Part shown: positions 27,752-37,153 of the stretch, piece by piece
Numbering within the stretch: the first letter of the stretch is position 1
Layout: the number at the start of each line of letters is the position of its first letter
Assembly (NCBI RefSeq): GCF_900155545.1
Contig: NZ_LT732526.1
Location: 2,999,543-3,063,542, forward strand
Length of the DNA stretch: 64,000 nt
Source of the DNA: Clostridium sp. Marseille-P2415
Lineage (GTDB): Bacteria > Bacillota > Clostridia > Lachnospirales > Lachnospiraceae
Reading direction: 5' to 3'
Position numbers and translations under genes: made by a program
The notes under the pieces: generated by a model
The model's database searches: none
What the model was told of the DNA's origin: nothing
The model's input: the letters and a program-made list of their open reading frames with translations, nothing else

Positions 27752-28621
27752 CTAGCCTTTCACCGCACCTGCAGCCACACCCTTTATGATATATTTCTGG
27801 CAGCTTAAATAAAATACAATAATTGGAAAGATTGCCAGAACTAACATTGCCATCATGGCTCCCATATCGATGGAGCCGTAACCCCCCTTTAGGTTCTGGA
27901 TAACCATTGGTATTGTACCTTTTTCCTGCGGAAGAATCAAGCTGGGAAGAAGATAATCATTCCAGATCCACATGGCATTTAAGATTGCAACCGTCACAGC
28001 CGTGGGCCTAAGCATTGGGAATACCACATGAAAATACGTCTGAACGGGGGAACAGCCGTCAATCATGGCTGCTTCCTCGATCTCAAGCGGGATGGCCTTT
28101 ACAAAGCCGCAGAATAAAAATACCGCCTGCCCCGCACCAAAGCCCAGGTAAAGGAACACCAGGCCGTACATGGAGTTTAAGTATAAGTCATTGGCCGTCT
28201 TGGACATGGTGAACATGACCATCTGAAACGGAACGATCATGGCAAACACGAAGATATAGTACAAAAAGCTGGTGAATGTCGATTTTACTCTGGTAAGGAA
28301 CCAGGCAGTCATGGATGTGAACAAGACAATGACCGCAACAGAAGCAACCGTGATAAAAAGGGAACGGCCGAAAGCAGGGAAGAATCCTGTTTTGCGGACG
28401 CCCTCCAGGTAATTGGAAAGCCCCACATAAGTACCGGCCTTTGGGAACTGGAACGGCACATCGCTGATAAACAGCTTACTCTTAAACGAGTTCATCAAAA
28501 CCAGCGCAATGGGGAATAAAAATGCCAGAGAAAGTACCGTTAAAACGACTGTAAGAACCGTTCCCGCCGCATGACCGACTTCCATTTGTGCAATTTCAGA
28601 ATTCTTTACCTTTCTGTTCAT
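27752..28621 (-). CDS. sugar ABC transporter permease (MalG-type)
   Basis: 289 residues with six membrane segments and the EAA loop EIEEAAMIDGCSPVQTYFHV that contacts the ATPase. MalG-type size and ending (YIIKGVAAGAVKG). Its ATG overlaps the previous gene's stop by one base. No ATPase gene is in the operon; as usual in Firmicutes, a shared MsmK-type ATPase encoded elsewhere probably energises the system. Confidence 0.93.
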   Translation of the reverse strand: MNRKVKNSEIAQMEVGHAAGTVLTVVLTVLSLAFLFPIALVLMNSFKSKLFISDVPFQFPKAGTYVGLSNYLEGVRKTGFFPAFGRSLFITVASVAVIVLFTSMTAWFLTRVKSTFTSFLYYIFVFAMIVPFQMVMFTMSKTANDLYLNSMYGLVFLYLGFGAGQAVFLFCGFVKAIPLEIEEAAMIDGCSPVQTYFHVVFPMLRPTAVTVAILNAMWIWNDYLLPSLILPQEKGTIPMVIQNLKGGYGSIDMGAMMAMLVLAIFPIIVFYLSCQKYIIKGVAAGAVKG

Positions 28622-29463
28622 CAGCTTTCCACCTCCTTACGTCTTGTTAAGAAAAGCTGGGTCAGGGAAATGACTGCTACCATAAGAAAAAATACCGTTG
28701 CCTTTGCCTGGCCTACCCCTTCCCAGCCAACTCTTCCGTAAAAGGTATTATAAATATCCAGAGCCAGCATGCTGGTCTGCCTTCCCGGTCCTCCGGCCGT
28801 CAATGCCAGGTTCTGGTCAAACAGCTTAAAGGAGTTTGTCAGGGTCAGAAACAGACAGATGGTAAAGGAGGGCATGACCATGGGAATCATGATGCGCTTT
28901 AATATCTGGAATCCGGAGGCACCGTCGATCTTTGCGGCCTCGATCAAATCTCCGGGAACATTCTGGAGTCCTGCGATATAAATAATCATCATATACCCGA
29001 TCAGCTGCCAGTTCATCAAAAGCACCAGCCCCCAAAAGCCGTATTTTGCATCAAAGGAAAGGGTAACACCGAACTTTGCCAGAACTCCGTTTAATAAGAG
29101 CTGCCAGATATAGCCCAGCACAATGCCGCCGATCAAGTTCGGCATAAAAAATACGGTGCGGAAAAGATTGGTTCCCCGGATCCCTCTTGTGAGTATGTAG
29201 GCAAGCAGAAACCCCAGCGCATTGATGGTCACTACCGAAACAATGGTAAACTTCACCGTAAATACCAGCGCATTTACAAAATTCTGATCCATAAAAATCT
29301 TTTTATAGTTTGATATTCCCACCCAGTCCGCATCCTTTACCGTGGTAAATTCCGTAAAGGACAAATAAATGCCTGTGATAAAAGGGTACAGGAATGCAAT
29401 GATAAATGCAGCCAGTGTCGGCAGAACAAAAATTGGAAAATACCGTTTCATTGACTTCTGCAT
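28621..29463 (-). CDS. sugar ABC transporter permease (MalF-type)
   Basis: 280 residues from the ATG at 29463 (AGGAGG six bases upstream); the longer frame from 29502 is less likely. Six membrane segments (first FPIFVLPTLAAFIIAFLYPF) and the EAA loop LIEAAKIDGASGFQILKRIM. Pairs with the MalG-type protein to form the channel. It follows a hairpin after the binding-protein gene, which should lower its expression relative to the receptor. Confidence 0.93.
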   Translation of the reverse strand: MQKSMKRYFPIFVLPTLAAFIIAFLYPFITGIYLSFTEFTTVKDADWVGISNYKKIFMDQNFVNALVFTVKFTIVSVVTINALGFLLAYILTRGIRGTNLFRTVFFMPNLIGGIVLGYIWQLLLNGVLAKFGVTLSFDAKYGFWGLVLLMNWQLIGYMMIIYIAGLQNVPGDLIEAAKIDGASGFQILKRIMIPMVMPSFTICLFLTLTNSFKLFDQNLALTAGGPGRQTSMLALDIYNTFYGRVGWEGVGQAKATVFFLMVAVISLTQLFLTRRKEVES

Positions 29464-29549
29464 GTAATGCCTCCTTCTAAATGTCTTTCTCTGTTCTGGC
29501 ATAATGCCATTCGATGAGCCAAAAGCGAATCATGCTTCCTCACAGGAAA

Positions 29550-29581
29550 ATGGGTGAGGCATCTCCCCCGCGCTCACCCAT
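29550..29581 (-). terminator. intra-operon hairpin after the binding-protein gene
   Basis: Stem ATGGGTGAG / CTCACCCAT with a 14-base loop and TTTTCC on the reverse strand. Placed between the receptor and permease genes, it probably stops most transcripts or protects the receptor mRNA. Confidence 0.75.
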
Positions 29582-29599
29582 CTCCCAATTTCGAATATG

Positions 29600-30997
29600 C
29601 TATTTCGTCATGGCTTTTTCATTGGCCCAATCAGCCTTCATGTCGTCTACCACTGCTGTCCAGTCCTTGCCTCCCTGCGCGTACTGCAAAAGGGAGGCCC
29701 CGAAATTATCTTTAAAGGTCTGGCTTGGGAATGACGTAAAGTTCCAGGTAACGGAATATAAATCGCCGTCGTTCATATACCGGTCAATCTCCTTAGCCAG
29801 AGGATCGGCCGGCTTTTCATCAGCCGAAAAGGTATCAAATGGAGCGATGAAGTCCAGCTTGTTGGTCACATAATCCTTTCCGGTATCAGAAGTAAAGAGC
29901 CATTCCATAAAATCAATGGAGGCTTTCTGGTCCTCTTCCTTTGCCTGGCTGTTGATGGAGAAGAAATTCTCCGTGCCAATGCAAAGCCCCTGTTTTTCCT
30001 CGCCGCTCATTCCTGTATAGATCGGAAGGAATTTCACATCCTCTTCCTTTACCGTATTGCCGTCAACGCCGGACACCTGTCCCCAGCCCCAGTTTCCGTT
30101 CTGTACCATGGCAGCCTTACCCAAAGCAAACTCTGCCATGGAATCCTCAACGGTCTTAGCCCCTGCCATCTTGGGATCTGTGCAGGAATTGTGAATGTAT
30201 AAATCAAAAATGTTTTTAAAGTTGCCGGCATACTTAAAGTCAATGGCATCCTTATCGGATACGTTGTCATCCTTATATTCATAATAGATCGGAAGATTTG
30301 CCAGATGAGTCTGCCATCTCCAGTCCTCACCGGGTGCAAAAGAAGTGGAAGCAAACACCCCTTCTATTCCAAGATCTGATTTTCTTGCCTGCATATCTTC
30401 CACAACTGCTTTCAGGGAATCAAAATTTTTGATCTCATCCATGGACTTGGCCTTTGCGCCGTCGAGAGCAAAGTACTTCTTCATGACCGCATCATTGTAA
30501 ATAATGCCGTAGCCTTCCACCACGTACGGAATGCCATAAACGCCGTCCCCATCCTTCACAGCCATATCCTTGTCGATCAGATGGCCGTAGATGGCTGTAT
30601 CCTTTAAATCTTTGCAGTATTTTGCCCAGGACTTATAGCCGATGGGACCGTTAATCTGAAACAGGGTAGGCGGTTCCTTCTTTGCCGCCTCCGATTTTAA
30701 CGTCTGCTCGTATGTACCTGCCGCCGCCGTCTGTACTTTCATCGGTACGCCTGTTTCTGCCGTATACTTTTCTGCAAGCTCCACCCAGATGTCCGCCACC
30801 TCCGGCTTAAAATTCAGATAATAAATCTGTCCTTTGGCTTCTGCCGTACCGCCGGTCTTCCCGGAACCGGTTTCCCCTGCCTGTGCTTTTTGTTCCGCTC
30901 CCGTGGTCTCTGTGGCTTTTTCCGAAGAACAGCCGATCAGTGTCCCGGCCGCCACCGCTGCCGCCAAAGTAAGTGCCGCCAGTTTTCTAAGTTTCAT
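29600..30997 (-). CDS. extracellular sugar-binding lipoprotein (family 1, maltodextrin-type)
   Basis: 465 residues. Signal peptide with lipobox LIGC near residues 20-23 and a Glu/Gly/Thr-rich linker. The SBP_bac_1 fold is visible in IWVELAEKYTAETGVPMKVQ, FALGKAAMVQNGNWGWG and the C-terminal DWTAVVDDMKADWANEKA. Binds sugar outside the cell and delivers it to the two permeases. Maltodextrin is inferred from malQ and the LacI regulator in the same operon. GGAGG before the ATG. Confidence 0.92.
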   Translation of the reverse strand: MKLRKLAALTLAAAVAAGTLIGCSSEKATETTGAEQKAQAGETGSGKTGGTAEAKGQIYYLNFKPEVADIWVELAEKYTAETGVPMKVQTAAAGTYEQTLKSEAAKKEPPTLFQINGPIGYKSWAKYCKDLKDTAIYGHLIDKDMAVKDGDGVYGIPYVVEGYGIIYNDAVMKKYFALDGAKAKSMDEIKNFDSLKAVVEDMQARKSDLGIEGVFASTSFAPGEDWRWQTHLANLPIYYEYKDDNVSDKDAIDFKYAGNFKNIFDLYIHNSCTDPKMAGAKTVEDSMAEFALGKAAMVQNGNWGWGQVSGVDGNTVKEEDVKFLPIYTGMSGEEKQGLCIGTENFFSINSQAKEEDQKASIDFMEWLFTSDTGKDYVTNKLDFIAPFDTFSADEKPADPLAKEIDRYMNDGDLYSVTWNFTSFPSQTFKDNFGASLLQYAQGGKDWTAVVDDMKADWANEKAMTK

Positions 30998-31079
30998 AAT
31001 ATCCTCCTTCCGTGCCTGTTTTGTTACAGGCCATGACTTATTCCCTGACCATTGGAGACTCCGCTTTGGGAACCATTTT

Positions 31080-31104
31080 CGGTAACGGTATCGGTAACGT
31101 TTCC
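31080..31104. promoter_or_regulatory. LacI/MalR-type operator cluster, possibly overlapping a cre site
   Basis: Forward strand CGGTAACGGTATCGGTAACG then TTTCC. Two CGGTAACG boxes and an inverted GTTACC / GGTAAC arrangement are typical of LacI-family operators. The reverse-strand stretch TGGAAACGTTACCG also fits the loose catabolite-response (cre) pattern. It lies about 18 bases after the -10 box, where a bound repressor would block transcription. Confidence 0.7.
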
Positions 31105-31121
31105 AACAGCCTCATGGTTTT

Positions 31122-31150
31122 ACAATAGCACAGTGCACAAAGAAATGCAA
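31122..31150 (-). promoter_or_regulatory. promoter of the maltodextrin operon
   Basis: On the reverse strand: TTGCAT (31145-31150), 17 bases, TATTGT (31122-31127), followed by the operator cluster. Confidence 0.65.
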
Positions 31151-31398
31151 CCATTTTAGCTTTGCTTTCAATTTTTTGTTAACATTTTACATTTTTCTTG
31201 ATTTTTTTGTTTACATTTCACAATACATTCCGTTTCAAATGCGCTTTCATTATCGTTTTAGTACCACAGGTTCTCTCTTTATTTAGTCAGATTTTCGTAA
31301 ATAAAACTATGAATTTTGACCTGGAATGTTAAGAGAAAAGAAATACTTATTCCTCAATTTTCCTATACAATATAAAATATGAAAAGGAGGAAATATCT

Positions 31399-32151
31399 AT
31401 GAGAAAAATGAATAAGCCACTGACCGCTGCACTCATTGCGGCCACCGCACTCAGCGTTACCGCATGTGCCCAGACAGGAACTGCTTCCATCCCGGGGGCC
31501 AATATCACAACTGTTGACAATAAGGCAGGCAGCACCATACAGGTACAAAGCACCGAGGAAGTAAAGGTGGTTCCTGATATGGCTGAGATCAGTTTTGCAG
31601 TATCCACCCAGACTGCCGATCCGAAAGCATGCCAGGAGAAGAACAGCGAAGATTTAAATAAGGTCATAACATTTTTAAAAAGCTCCGGCATTGATGAAAA
31701 ATCAATCCAGACTTCCAACTACGGTCTTGAGCCCATGTATGACTGGAGTTCCGGGCAGACGATCACAGGGTATCAGATGCGCACAAGCATCATCTTATCC
31801 GATCAGCCCATCGACCAGGTGGGAACCCTGCTTTCATCCTGCATCGAAGCAGGCATTAACAACATCGACAGTGTAAGTTATCTTTCCAGCAAATACGATG
31901 CCAGCTATCAGGAAGCCCTTAAAAAGGCCATAGAAGCCGCCAAGGTAAAGGCAGAGGCCATCGCTGCTGCCAGCGGCTGTACCCTGGGCGAGATCGCTAA
32001 TATTGAAGAGCTCAACACTTACTCCAATGAGAGATACACCGGTTACTCCTCAACCGGAACCGCTCCGCAGACGGATGCCAAATCCATGGTTGTGGAGCCC
32101 GGACAGATCAACGTAGAAGCGCAGATTACCGTAACGTATAAAATAAAATAG
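31399..32151 (+). CDS. SIMPL-domain (DUF541) lipoprotein
   Basis: 250 residues. Signal peptide with lipobox VTAC near residues 20-23, then a SIMPL/DUF541 domain (IQVQSTEEVKVVPDMAEISF, YGLEPMYDWSSGQTITGYQM, SYQEALKKAIEAAKVKAEAI). Related proteins (BP26, YggE) are periplasmic or surface oligomers with poorly defined roles, some linked to oxidative stress. Strong AAGGAGG start. Stands alone, convergent with the MscS gene. Confidence 0.9.
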   Translation: MRKMNKPLTAALIAATALSVTACAQTGTASIPGANITTVDNKAGSTIQVQSTEEVKVVPDMAEISFAVSTQTADPKACQEKNSEDLNKVITFLKSSGIDEKSIQTSNYGLEPMYDWSSGQTITGYQMRTSIILSDQPIDQVGTLLSSCIEAGINNIDSVSYLSSKYDASYQEALKKAIEAAKVKAEAIAAASGCTLGEIANIEELNTYSNERYTGYSSTGTAPQTDAKSMVVEPGQINVEAQITVTYKIK

Positions 32152-32166
32152 CAGAGAAGTAAAAAG

Positions 32167-32198
32167 GGGCGGCATCACGATGATTCCCGTGCTGCCGC
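32167..32198 (-). terminator. terminator after the MscS-type gene
   Basis: GGCGGCA / TGCCGCC stem with an 18-base loop, then CCTTTTTACTT on the reverse strand. Confidence 0.8.
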
Positions 32199-32208
32199 CT
32201 CTGCCGTG

Positions 32209-33120
32209 TCAGGAACGATGCTCATTTACATGAACCTCCAGCTGGTTATATGGAATCTTAATCCCTGCTTCATCAAATGCAAGCTTGATCTGCTCCATGA
32301 TCTCACATCTGGCTGCCCAATAATCCCCAGTGGTCGTCCAGCCCCTGCCTCCAATGGTGACGGAGCTTTGTGCCAGATCACTGACGAAAACTTCTATGGG
32401 TTCTTCTTTCATAATGGCTGCATGGCTGTGAAAAATGGCCTCCACAATTTCTTTTGCTCTCCTTAAATCCGAGTCATATCCGATTCCTACCAGAATATCC
32501 ACCCTGCGTTTATCCATGGCAGTCACATTGGTCAGTGCAGAATTGGAAAGCGTTCCATTGGGGATGACCACCTGCTTATTGTCCATGGTGGTGAGGACCG
32601 TGTATACCAGCCCGATGGTACGGACCGTACCTTCTCCATCCTTGGAAACAATATAATCTCCGACCCGGAACGGTTTCATGAGAAGGATCAGTACTCCGCC
32701 TGCAAAATTAGCCAGACTTCCCTGGACCGCCAGGCCGATGGCAATACTTGCGGAGCCCAGCAAAGCTACGATGGATGCCGAATTGACTCCGATCTGTCCG
32801 GCTATGATAAATGCAAGCAGGCAGTAAAGAGACGCATTGAAAACAGAAAGCAAAAATTTCCTTAAGCTGACTTCCATGTCCACTCTCTTAAAGGAACGGT
32901 CCAGCGTATGATAAATGATTTTAATGATTCTGGACCCTATAAAAAATATCACCAAAGCGATCAGAAGCTTTATTCCAAAGGCGATCAGTCCGGGAACCCA
33001 TCCTTTCAAGGTTTCCAAAATGACATTGGGTTTCAGCTGATCTAAATTTTCCTGTACTTCCTGCTGTAACGCAGCAAGGGACTCCTCCGGCATTGCGCTG
33101 GCAATGGTATAGAACGTCAT
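32209..33120 (-). CDS. MscS-family small-conductance mechanosensitive channel
   Basis: 303 residues. Three membrane segments, the pore-lining helix with Gly/Ala packing (SIAIGLAVQGSLANFAGGVL) and the beta domain (FRVGDYIVSKDGEGTVRTIG, TTMDNKQVVIPNGTLSN). Opens under membrane tension to release osmolytes after osmotic downshock. Single-gene unit; GGAGG upstream at a somewhat long spacing. Confidence 0.95.
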   Translation of the reverse strand: MTFYTIASAMPEESLAALQQEVQENLDQLKPNVILETLKGWVPGLIAFGIKLLIALVIFFIGSRIIKIIYHTLDRSFKRVDMEVSLRKFLLSVFNASLYCLLAFIIAGQIGVNSASIVALLGSASIAIGLAVQGSLANFAGGVLILLMKPFRVGDYIVSKDGEGTVRTIGLVYTVLTTMDNKQVVIPNGTLSNSALTNVTAMDKRRVDILVGIGYDSDLRRAKEIVEAIFHSHAAIMKEEPIEVFVSDLAQSSVTIGGRGWTTTGDYWAARCEIMEQIKLAFDEAGIKIPYNQLEVHVNEHRS

Positions 33121-33221
33121 TGTTTCAAATCTCCTCCCTGTTTTGGTTTTCCGGTCTTTTTCATTCCAGTTATTATATCATTCAGGACTGTAATTTTCAA
33201 TAGCCAACCAGCAATCGGAGT

Positions 33222-34271
33222 CTATCTGGCTCTTTCATAAGCCAGCATCAAGTCCACCATCCTTCCATAACTGTTTACCCCGTCGGCCTGGCTGTTTATC
33301 TTTAAATAGGTGTCATTTAACTGGCGGGAAACCTCGGCAGTCCTTCCCTCATACTTCCCCCAGAATTCATTGTTATGCCTCAAATCAGCCCAGGCCCGCT
33401 CATCCAGCTGCCCGCAGATATCTGCATATGCCTTCCAGTCCGCCTTTGCCAGCGCATTGGTGGCATAGACCCAGCCGGTCAAATATCCGCTGTAGCGGAA
33501 GGCATCGTTACCGGAGCCGATGCAGGCCAGATACCCGATAAAGTTAGCCTCATCTTCCCTCATAAACCCCCGCAGATGGGACAGCTCATGACAGATCGTG
33601 TGCGGAATGTTATAATCCGGCATGGAACGGTTATAGACAGCCTCCACCGTAAATGGAGCGTACTGGCCGCAAAGCTGCTGGACTGAGAAGAAGTAAGACC
33701 ATATCAGGGGCTTGGGAGAGGGATAAAAGCCAGCCAGCTCCGGATAGGCTTCTCCCAGCTTCTTCATGGCTTTCACACTTTCGTTCCTGCAGCTTTCCAT
33801 GTCCGCTGTTTCCGTAATACCTTCCTCACACATCCGGTTCAAGGTATCCGTAAGCTGCTGGCAGAGGCTTTTAAGCTCCTCTGTGGAAGACATTCTCACC
33901 TCCAGTCCCGAACTGGCGGAAAACGGTTTCCGGTAATAGTTGATCCCGCAGTGAAAGGTGAATAAAAAAAACAGGCCGGTGACAAGAAACACGGCTCTTA
34001 TAAGTATTCCTCTCCCTTCCCGGAAATAACGCACCGTATAGCAGACGCTGTAAACAATAAGCAGATAGGCACAGACCTCCGCCAATGCAAAAGGAAATAC
34101 TCCCGACAGCCTGCCGACACTTCCCACAATAACCGGATAAACCCGTTTGGCATACCAGTCTCCAAATCCCGGAAGCTTCCTTGCAAGAATCTGAAACATC
34201 AAAGAAAGTGTAAACATTGCCGCAGAAGCTGTAATAAGCTTCTTATCTCCATTTTGCCCTCTTTCTCCCAT
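33222..34271 (-). CDS. DUF3810-family membrane protein, probable zinc metallopeptidase
   Basis: About 349 residues from the ATG at 34271, which has GGGGGAG seven bases upstream; a longer frame to 34364 has no such site. Three N-terminal membrane segments, then a soluble domain with the zinc-protease motif IPHTICHELSHLRGF and a following EDEANFIGYLAC that can give the third ligand. The family is uncharacterised but widespread in Firmicutes and Bacteroidetes; peptidase activity is inferred from HExxH alone. Diverges from lepB. Confidence 0.82.
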   Translation of the reverse strand: MGERGQNGDKKLITASAAMFTLSLMFQILARKLPGFGDWYAKRVYPVIVGSVGRLSGVFPFALAEVCAYLLIVYSVCYTVRYFREGRGILIRAVFLVTGLFFLFTFHCGINYYRKPFSASSGLEVRMSSTEELKSLCQQLTDTLNRMCEEGITETADMESCRNESVKAMKKLGEAYPELAGFYPSPKPLIWSYFFSVQQLCGQYAPFTVEAVYNRSMPDYNIPHTICHELSHLRGFMREDEANFIGYLACIGSGNDAFRYSGYLTGWVYATNALAKADWKAYADICGQLDERAWADLRHNNEFWGKYEGRTAEVSRQLNDTYLKINSQADGVNSYGRMVDLMLAYERAR

Positions 34272-34474
34272 ACTACGGCTCCCCCTGGTGTAAAATTTCA
34301 TATTCTGTTTTATGGACGACTTTTTATTTGAATTTATGGTAACATAATTTTGTGGACAATCCATGATGTGTTTGTGAATATTTTCTTACCATTTTGTGAA
34401 ACCCCTTGCGTTATAAATCAATCTCATTTAAACTCATGTTTGGAACCACCAGTAAGGAAAAGAAGAGAAATCAT

Positions 34475-35041
34475 ATGAAAAGAGACGAAAACATGCCAAA
34501 GGAACGGGAACCGTTCAGCTGGAAAGAAGAAATCATCAGCTGGATCAAAATCATTATTGCAGCTGCTGTTATCGCATTTTTGCTGAACAATTTCATCATA
34601 GCAAACAGCAGGGTACCAAGCGGCTCCATGGAGCAGACCATCATGACAGGAGACCGGGTCATCGGCTCCAGGCTGTCCTATTATTTCGGTGATCCGCAGC
34701 GGGGAGATGTGGTCATCTTTCATTTTCCCGATGATCCTACGGGGAAGACCTATTATGTAAAACGGGTCATCGGCCTTCCGGGCGATATCATCGATATCCG
34801 GGATGGAAAGGTTTACTTAAATAACTCCGATACGCCCCTGGACGAGCCTTATCTTCCGGAAGCCATGGAACCGGAGCCCGATGCCCATTATGAGGTGCCG
34901 GAGAATTGTTACTTCATGCTTGGCGACAACCGGAATTTCTCCGCAGATGCCAGAAGATGGAAAAATAAATACGTGGAAAAGAACAAAATCATCGCAAAAG
35001 TCCTGTTCCGGTATTTCCCCTCGATCAAGAAAATTGAATAA
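34475..35041 (+). CDS. lepB: signal peptidase I
   Basis: About 188 residues from the ATG at 34475; the frame extends to 34406 but without a better ribosome site. One N-terminal membrane anchor (IKIIIAAAVIAFLLNNFIIA), catalytic serine in SRVPSGSMEQTIMTGD, catalytic lysine in TYYVKRVIGLPGD, and the box GDNRNFSADARRW (usually S-DSR; here N-SADARRW). Removes signal peptides from secreted proteins outside the membrane. Confidence 0.94.
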   Translation: MKRDENMPKEREPFSWKEEIISWIKIIIAAAVIAFLLNNFIIANSRVPSGSMEQTIMTGDRVIGSRLSYYFGDPQRGDVVIFHFPDDPTGKTYYVKRVIGLPGDIIDIRDGKVYLNNSDTPLDEPYLPEAMEPEPDAHYEVPENCYFMLGDNRNFSADARRWKNKYVEKNKIIAKVLFRYFPSIKKIE

Positions 35042-35050
35042 GGAAAAAAA

Positions 35051-35085
35051 ACGCAGGTCCGGTGTTCTTGCCGGCCTGCGTTTTT
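35051..35085. terminator. bidirectional terminator after lepB
   Basis: ACGCAGG / CCTGCGT outer stem with inner CCGG pairing, T-run on one side and A-run on the other. Serves lepB and possibly the convergent dehydratase gene. Confidence 0.85.
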
Positions 35086-35121
35086 ATGTATCTCATCACC
35101 ATTCGTAATAATTGATCAGAG

Positions 35122-36843
35122 CTATTCCATATAACCGCCCTTCATCGGCGATACGGCATGTTCTGAGAAAATTTTTATAACGCCGGACTCATATTTGGGT
35201 TCCCTTGGCTTCCAGGATTTCTTCCTCTCCGCCAGGATCTCTTCAATCTCTTCCGGGCTTTTCTGTTCTCCCCTTACACCGATCACGCGGAGAATCCGCT
35301 CGGGGATATCAATCTCAATCAAATCTTCCTCCTCCACCAGCGCAATGGGACCTCCTTCTGCCGCTTCCGGTGAAATATGACCGATGGCCGGTCCTTTTGA
35401 GGCACCGGAAAACCTGCCGTCCGTCAAAAGTGCGATGGATTTTGAAAGCACCGGGTCAGAAGAAATGGCTTCCGTGGTATAGAACATCTCAGGCATCCCA
35501 CTGCCCTTTGGCCCTTCGTAGCGGATGATGACAGCCTCTCCGGGGTGGATCTTTCCGTGCAGGACCGCATAAATGGCTTCCTCCTCACAGTCAAAAGGCC
35601 TTGCCTTCAAAACAGCCTTGTGCATCTCCTTTGCAACGGCGCTGTGCTTGACTACCGCCCCTTCCGGAGCCAGATTGCCTTTCAAAATGGCAACAGTCCC
35701 GTTTTTACCGATGGGCTTTTCAAAGGTTCTGATTATATCAGTCCGTTTTAAGCCTATCTTTTTTAAATAGTCGTTACACGTCTCATAAAACCCGTTTTTC
35801 TTTAAATCCTCCAGATTTTCACCTAAAGTCTTACCGGTTACGGTCATACAGTCTAAATGGAGCATTTTTTTAATCTCTTCCATAATCCGCGGAACGCCGC
35901 CTGCGTAGTAGAAATACTGGGCAGGCCACTTTCCGGCAGGACGGATATCCAGAAGGTAATGGGCGTTCTTATGAAGCCGGTCGAAGGTATCCCCATCAAT
36001 TTTAAGTCCCAGCTCATGGGCAATGGCCGGAATATGGAGCAGGGAATTGGTGGAACCGGATATGGCAGCGTGGACCATAATGGCATTTTCAAAGGAATCC
36101 ATGGTTATCATGTCTTTTGGCTTTAAGCCATTTTCAGCCAGCCAGACCGCCTGTTCCCCTGCTTGTTTCGCCGCTTTCTTTAAGTCGCCGGATGTGGCCG
36201 GCATCAGGGCGCTTCCGGGAAGCATGAGCCCCAGGGCTTCCGCCATTACCTGCATGGTGGAGGCAGTTCCCATAAAAGAACAGGCACCGCAGGAGGGGCA
36301 GGCGTGGTGTTTATACCAGGTCAGCTTTTCCTCCGAAATCTCCCCTCTCTCATACATGGCACTGTACATGCCGATCTGTTCCAGGGTCAGAAGACCGGGA
36401 CCTGCATCCATTACTCCCCCTGTGATGACGATTGATGGGATATTGATCCTTCCGATGCCCATCAGATGGGCCGGCACCGCCTTATCACAGCTGGCTATAA
36501 AAACCCCTGCATCGTAAGGTGTGGCATTGTTATGTATCTCGATCATATTGCAGATCATATCCCTGGAGACCAGAGAATAGTTTCCGCCGTCATGGCCCTG
36601 GCTCATGCCATCGCAGGTATCGGTAGCAAAATACCGGGCACCTTTCCCTCCTGACTCCGCGATTCCTTCCATGGACTGGTTTACCAGCCCCAGAAGATGG
36701 GCACTTCCCGGATGGCTTTCTCCAAAAGTACTTTCAATCATAATCTGAGGCTTTTTAAGGTCCTCCACGGACCAGCCCATGCCAATTTTTAACGGGTCCA
36801 TTTCAGGCGCAATCGCCCGCACTTGCTGGCTCTTTAATTCCAT
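35122..36843 (-). CDS. IlvD/Edd-family dehydratase (sugar-acid or dihydroxy-acid dehydratase)
   Basis: 573 residues from the ATG at 36843 (AGGAAAGG upstream). The iron-sulfur and substrate motifs CDGMSQGHDGGNYSL, ASCDKAVPAHLMG and HHACPSCGACSFMGTAS are present. The family dehydrates dihydroxy acids in branched-chain synthesis (IlvD) or sugar acids (Edd, xylonate dehydratases). Next to a GntR regulator, RpiB and a lactonase rather than other ilv genes, a sugar-acid substrate is the better guess. Substrate unproven. Confidence 0.85.
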   Translation of the reverse strand: MELKSQQVRAIAPEMDPLKIGMGWSVEDLKKPQIMIESTFGESHPGSAHLLGLVNQSMEGIAESGGKGARYFATDTCDGMSQGHDGGNYSLVSRDMICNMIEIHNNATPYDAGVFIASCDKAVPAHLMGIGRINIPSIVITGGVMDAGPGLLTLEQIGMYSAMYERGEISEEKLTWYKHHACPSCGACSFMGTASTMQVMAEALGLMLPGSALMPATSGDLKKAAKQAGEQAVWLAENGLKPKDMITMDSFENAIMVHAAISGSTNSLLHIPAIAHELGLKIDGDTFDRLHKNAHYLLDIRPAGKWPAQYFYYAGGVPRIMEEIKKMLHLDCMTVTGKTLGENLEDLKKNGFYETCNDYLKKIGLKRTDIIRTFEKPIGKNGTVAILKGNLAPEGAVVKHSAVAKEMHKAVLKARPFDCEEEAIYAVLHGKIHPGEAVIIRYEGPKGSGMPEMFYTTEAISSDPVLSKSIALLTDGRFSGASKGPAIGHISPEAAEGGPIALVEEEDLIEIDIPERILRVIGVRGEQKSPEEIEEILAERKKSWKPREPKYESGVIKIFSEHAVSPMKGGYME

Positions 36844-36867
36844 AATATATCCTTTCCTGACTACAGT

Positions 36868-36883
36868 CATAATACGTATGATG
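36868..36883. promoter_or_regulatory. palindromic operator candidate before the dehydratase gene
   Basis: CATAATAC-GTATGATG, a 16-base palindrome with one mismatch pair, 25 bases before the dehydratase start. The GntR regulator encoded just upstream is the natural candidate to bind it. Confidence 0.45.
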
Positions 36884-37030
36884 TCTATTTGATTATAAAA
36901 TATCACTTTTGTAATTTGAAGTCAAGTAATTCGTCTTGTTTGTAATATTATGTAAACATAAAATGCTGTTTTTCTATATTTTCCCCATAAATACATTGGA
37001 TGTATATAGCTGCAAATGCTATCAAAAAAA

Positions 37031-37065
37031 GGAACCATGATGGCCTTTCCTGTCATCATGGTTCC
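37031..37065 (-). terminator. strong terminator after the GntR gene
   Basis: Perfect 12-base stem GGAACCATGATG / CATCATGGTTCC followed on the reverse strand by seven T. Separates the GntR/RpiB/AroC transcript from the dehydratase gene. Confidence 0.88.
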
Positions 37066-37153
37066 TGCCGGAACAACAGACATACGAAGTCTGTTTCATA
37101 ATATTATTTCCTTACATACTGAATCCGTTGCCTTCGTTTATAAAATAAGCACC

